Part shown: piece by piece, positions 8,459-9,201 of the stretch
How positions within the stretch are numbered: position 1 is the stretch's first letter
How the letters are laid out: every line of letters begins with the position of its first letter
The notes under the pieces: model-generated
The model's input: only the letters and a program-made list of their open reading frames with translations
Database searches by the model: none
What the model was told of the DNA's origin: nothing
Source of the DNA: a bacterium
Lineage (GTDB): Bacteria > Margulisbacteria > Marinamargulisbacteria > JAAEMD01
Direction of reading: 5' to 3'
Assembly (NCBI GenBank): GCA_024225875.1
Contig: JAAEMD010000009.1
Coordinates: 1 to 9,201 of the forward strand
DNA length: 9,201 nucleotides
Made by a program: the position numbers and the translations under genes

Positions 8459-8529
8459 ATGATTCAGGTATTTACACAATCGCCAGCAGGCTTTTTTCCG
8501 TCATGTGCTTCTAATTTCAGTTGTGCCCA

Positions 8530-8548
8530 CTGTTGTCCGGTAAAAATA
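8530..8548 (+). repeat. Left terminal inverted repeat of the IS4-family relic
   Basis: The 19 bases are identical to the reverse complement of 9061-9079. Like many IS4-family ends it begins with C at the outer boundary. Confidence 0.85.
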
Positions 8549-8576
8549 AAATAATCTGAGAGAGAAACAGGCATAA

Positions 8577-8601
8577 AAAAACACGTCATAGACGTGTTTT
8601 T
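8577..8601. terminator. Strong hairpin terminator inside the left end of the IS relic
   Basis: A perfect 11-bp stem (aaaaacacgtc 8577-8587 with gacgtgttttt 8591-8601) closes a 3-nt loop. It has an A-run on one side and a T-run on the other, so it can act in both directions. It is the best terminator downstream of the RND gene and would also stop read-through into the transposase frame. Confidence 0.75.
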
Positions 8602-8614
8602 GTATTTTAAAGCA

Positions 8615-8657
8615 GGCTATCCTTTAAAATTCTAATTAAAAACCAGAAAGGACAGCC
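8615..8657 (+). promoter_or_regulatory. Hairpin sequestering the transposase ribosome-binding site
   Basis: ggctatccttt (8615-8625) pairs with aaaggacagcc (8647-8657) at 10 of 11 positions around a 21-nt AT-rich loop. The right arm contains the Shine-Dalgarno AAAGGA (8647-8652), nine bases before ATG 8662. A transcript entering from outside would fold and hide this site. That kind of control against read-through translation is known for IS10 and IS50; its operation here is inferred from the pairing. Confidence 0.55.
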
Positions 8658-8661
8658 CAAA

Positions 8662-9060
8662 ATGAAGTTTAACACAATATTAAATCAAATATTACAGTTC
8701 TTACCACAAGCCGAATTTGACAAAGCAATAAAAGCCCTGAAAACAGATCGATATGTGAAATATTTTAAAACAAAGACGTTGTTCGGGCTACATTTATACG
8801 CACAAATTCGCCAGAAAGATAGTTTGAGAGACACGAGTTTCGCACATAACAGAAAAGACCCATGAGATTTAAAAAGATAAACATGTCATCATTTAATTAG
8901 GAAGCAATCCAGGTGCAGCAAAGACTTATACACAGCCAGTGCACTTTCAGAAGTATCCCTGGAAGGAATTTCTCAAGGACAGCATTTGATTGATCTTCCT
9001 GGTTTATCTTCACAAGAACAACCAGATATCAGAGGCCATACTCAACTTTCTTTGCTCTAA
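8662..9060 (+). pseudogene. IS4-family transposase remnant (DUF4372 N-terminus joined to C-terminal end)
   Basis: The intact first part (8662-8865) encodes 67 residues matching the start of IS4-type transposases with a DUF4372 domain: MKFNTILNQILQFLP, then KTDRYVKYFKTKTLF, LYAQIRQKDSLRD and an HN motif. It then meets a TGA at 8863-8865 and, in the same frame, a TAA at 8878-8880. From about 8881 the frame resumes as a plausible transposase C-terminus (LIRKQ, DLYTASALSEVSL, ending HTQLSLL) with a TAA at 9058-9060, right beside the terminal inverted repeat. IS4 transposases of this group end in a similar LYTILQILSVSLFEK stretch and an NQLxLF-type tail. The DDE catalytic core, which should lie between, is deleted. 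The junction is somewhere around 8840-8890. It cannot make active transposase, although a short DUF4372 peptide could be translated. Confidence 0.75.
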
Positions 9061-9079
9061 TATTTTTACCGGACAACAG
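9061..9079 (-). repeat. Right terminal inverted repeat of the IS4-family relic
   Basis: Exact reverse complement of 8530-8548, starting immediately after the transposase-frame stop codon at 9058-9060. Confidence 0.85.
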
Positions 9080-9146
9080 AGGGATCAGGTCGTTTGTTTT
9101 AAAAGCCTTTATTGCAGTAAATTTTTTTCAATGAAATAATGCATAC

Positions 9147-9198
9147 AGCTGTTCCAAAGTAAAATGTCCGACACTTAAAGTTTTCAAATGACTTCGTT
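9147..9198 (-). repeat. 52-bp inverted repeat, right arm
   Basis: Exact reverse complement of 3541-3592. The match runs almost to the window edge, so the repeat may be longer. The sequence between the IS relic and this arm (9080-9146) is AT-rich, with no recognisable gene or signal. Confidence 0.9.
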
Positions 9199-9201
9199 AA
9201 T

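Larger units (their letters stand above)
8530..9079 (+). mobile_element. Internally deleted IS4-family element (MITE-like, DUF4372 transposase group)
   Basis: Perfect 19-bp terminal inverted repeats (CTGTTGTCCGGTAAAAATA at 8530-8548 and its reverse complement at 9061-9079) bound a 550-bp segment. Inside is an IS4-type transposase relic: the N-terminal DUF4372-like region and the C-terminal end in the same frame, with the catalytic DDE part missing. The transposase stop (9058-9060) abuts the right terminal repeat, as expected for an IS. Relatives are typically well over 1 kb, so roughly 1 kb of the centre is gone. The immediate flanks (ending gtgccca on the left, starting agggatc on the right) show no obvious direct repeat, so a target-site duplication is not visible. 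The ends look intact, so it might still be moved by a full-length relative; that is inference. Confidence 0.8.

Noticed and set aside
8345..8554. 69-codon forward open frame overlapping the RND 3' end
   Set aside because: It overlaps the RND gene, runs through the palindrome and ends inside the IS terminal repeat, so it is a composite of unrelated sequences. It has no clear ribosome-binding site.
3541..9198. Composite transposon with IS copies at both ends
   Set aside because: The two 52-bp arms carry no recognisable transposase next to them within the window, and the only transposase remnant (8662-9060) has its own distinct ends. Kept as an open finding instead of a mobile-element call.
1..9201. 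CRISPR arrays, tRNA or rRNA genes
   Set aside because: No regularly spaced direct repeats, cloverleaf-like sequence or rRNA motifs were seen on either strand.

Overview
This is an AT-rich stretch (roughly one third G+C by eye) of bacterial DNA using the standard code. A TolC-type outer-membrane channel gene directly followed by an RND inner-membrane pump gene points to a diderm (Gram-negative type) bacterium. No gene here fixes the phylum, so the lineage is left open.

Region by region: (1) 1-3339 is the 3' part of a very large, soluble-looking, helix-rich repeat protein of the HEAT/ARM alpha-solenoid kind, open at the left edge and not assignable to a named family. (2) 3340-3770 is a gene-free gap. 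It holds a weak terminator candidate, one arm of a 52-bp perfect inverted repeat whose other arm lies at the right end of the window, and a nested stem structure with an embedded promoter-like sequence ahead of the efflux genes. (3) 3783-8373 is a two-gene efflux operon, with a TolC-like channel followed after one base by a HAE-1-like RND transporter. The periplasmic adaptor that normally completes such a tripartite pump is not encoded in this window. (4) 8335-8458 is a long imperfect palindrome that contains the last codons and stop of the RND gene. (5) 8530-9079 is a 550-bp, internally deleted IS4-family element. It has perfect 19-bp terminal inverted repeats, a DUF4372-like N-terminal fragment and the C-terminal end of the transposase in the same frame; the catalytic core is gone. 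Its left part carries a terminator hairpin and a hairpin that covers the transposase ribosome-binding site. (6) 9080-9201 is non-coding and ends in the second arm of the 52-bp repeat.

Together, TolC and RND should form the outer and inner parts of an export pump for amphiphilic or hydrophobic compounds, probably made from one transcript and using an adaptor from elsewhere. The efflux operon is bracketed by inverted repeats and followed by a palindrome and a dead-core insertion element, so the locus looks like a site of past mobile-element activity. The points most worth following are the 52-bp repeats around the pump, the palindrome that appears to supply the pump's C-terminal tail, and the MITE-like IS4 derivative.
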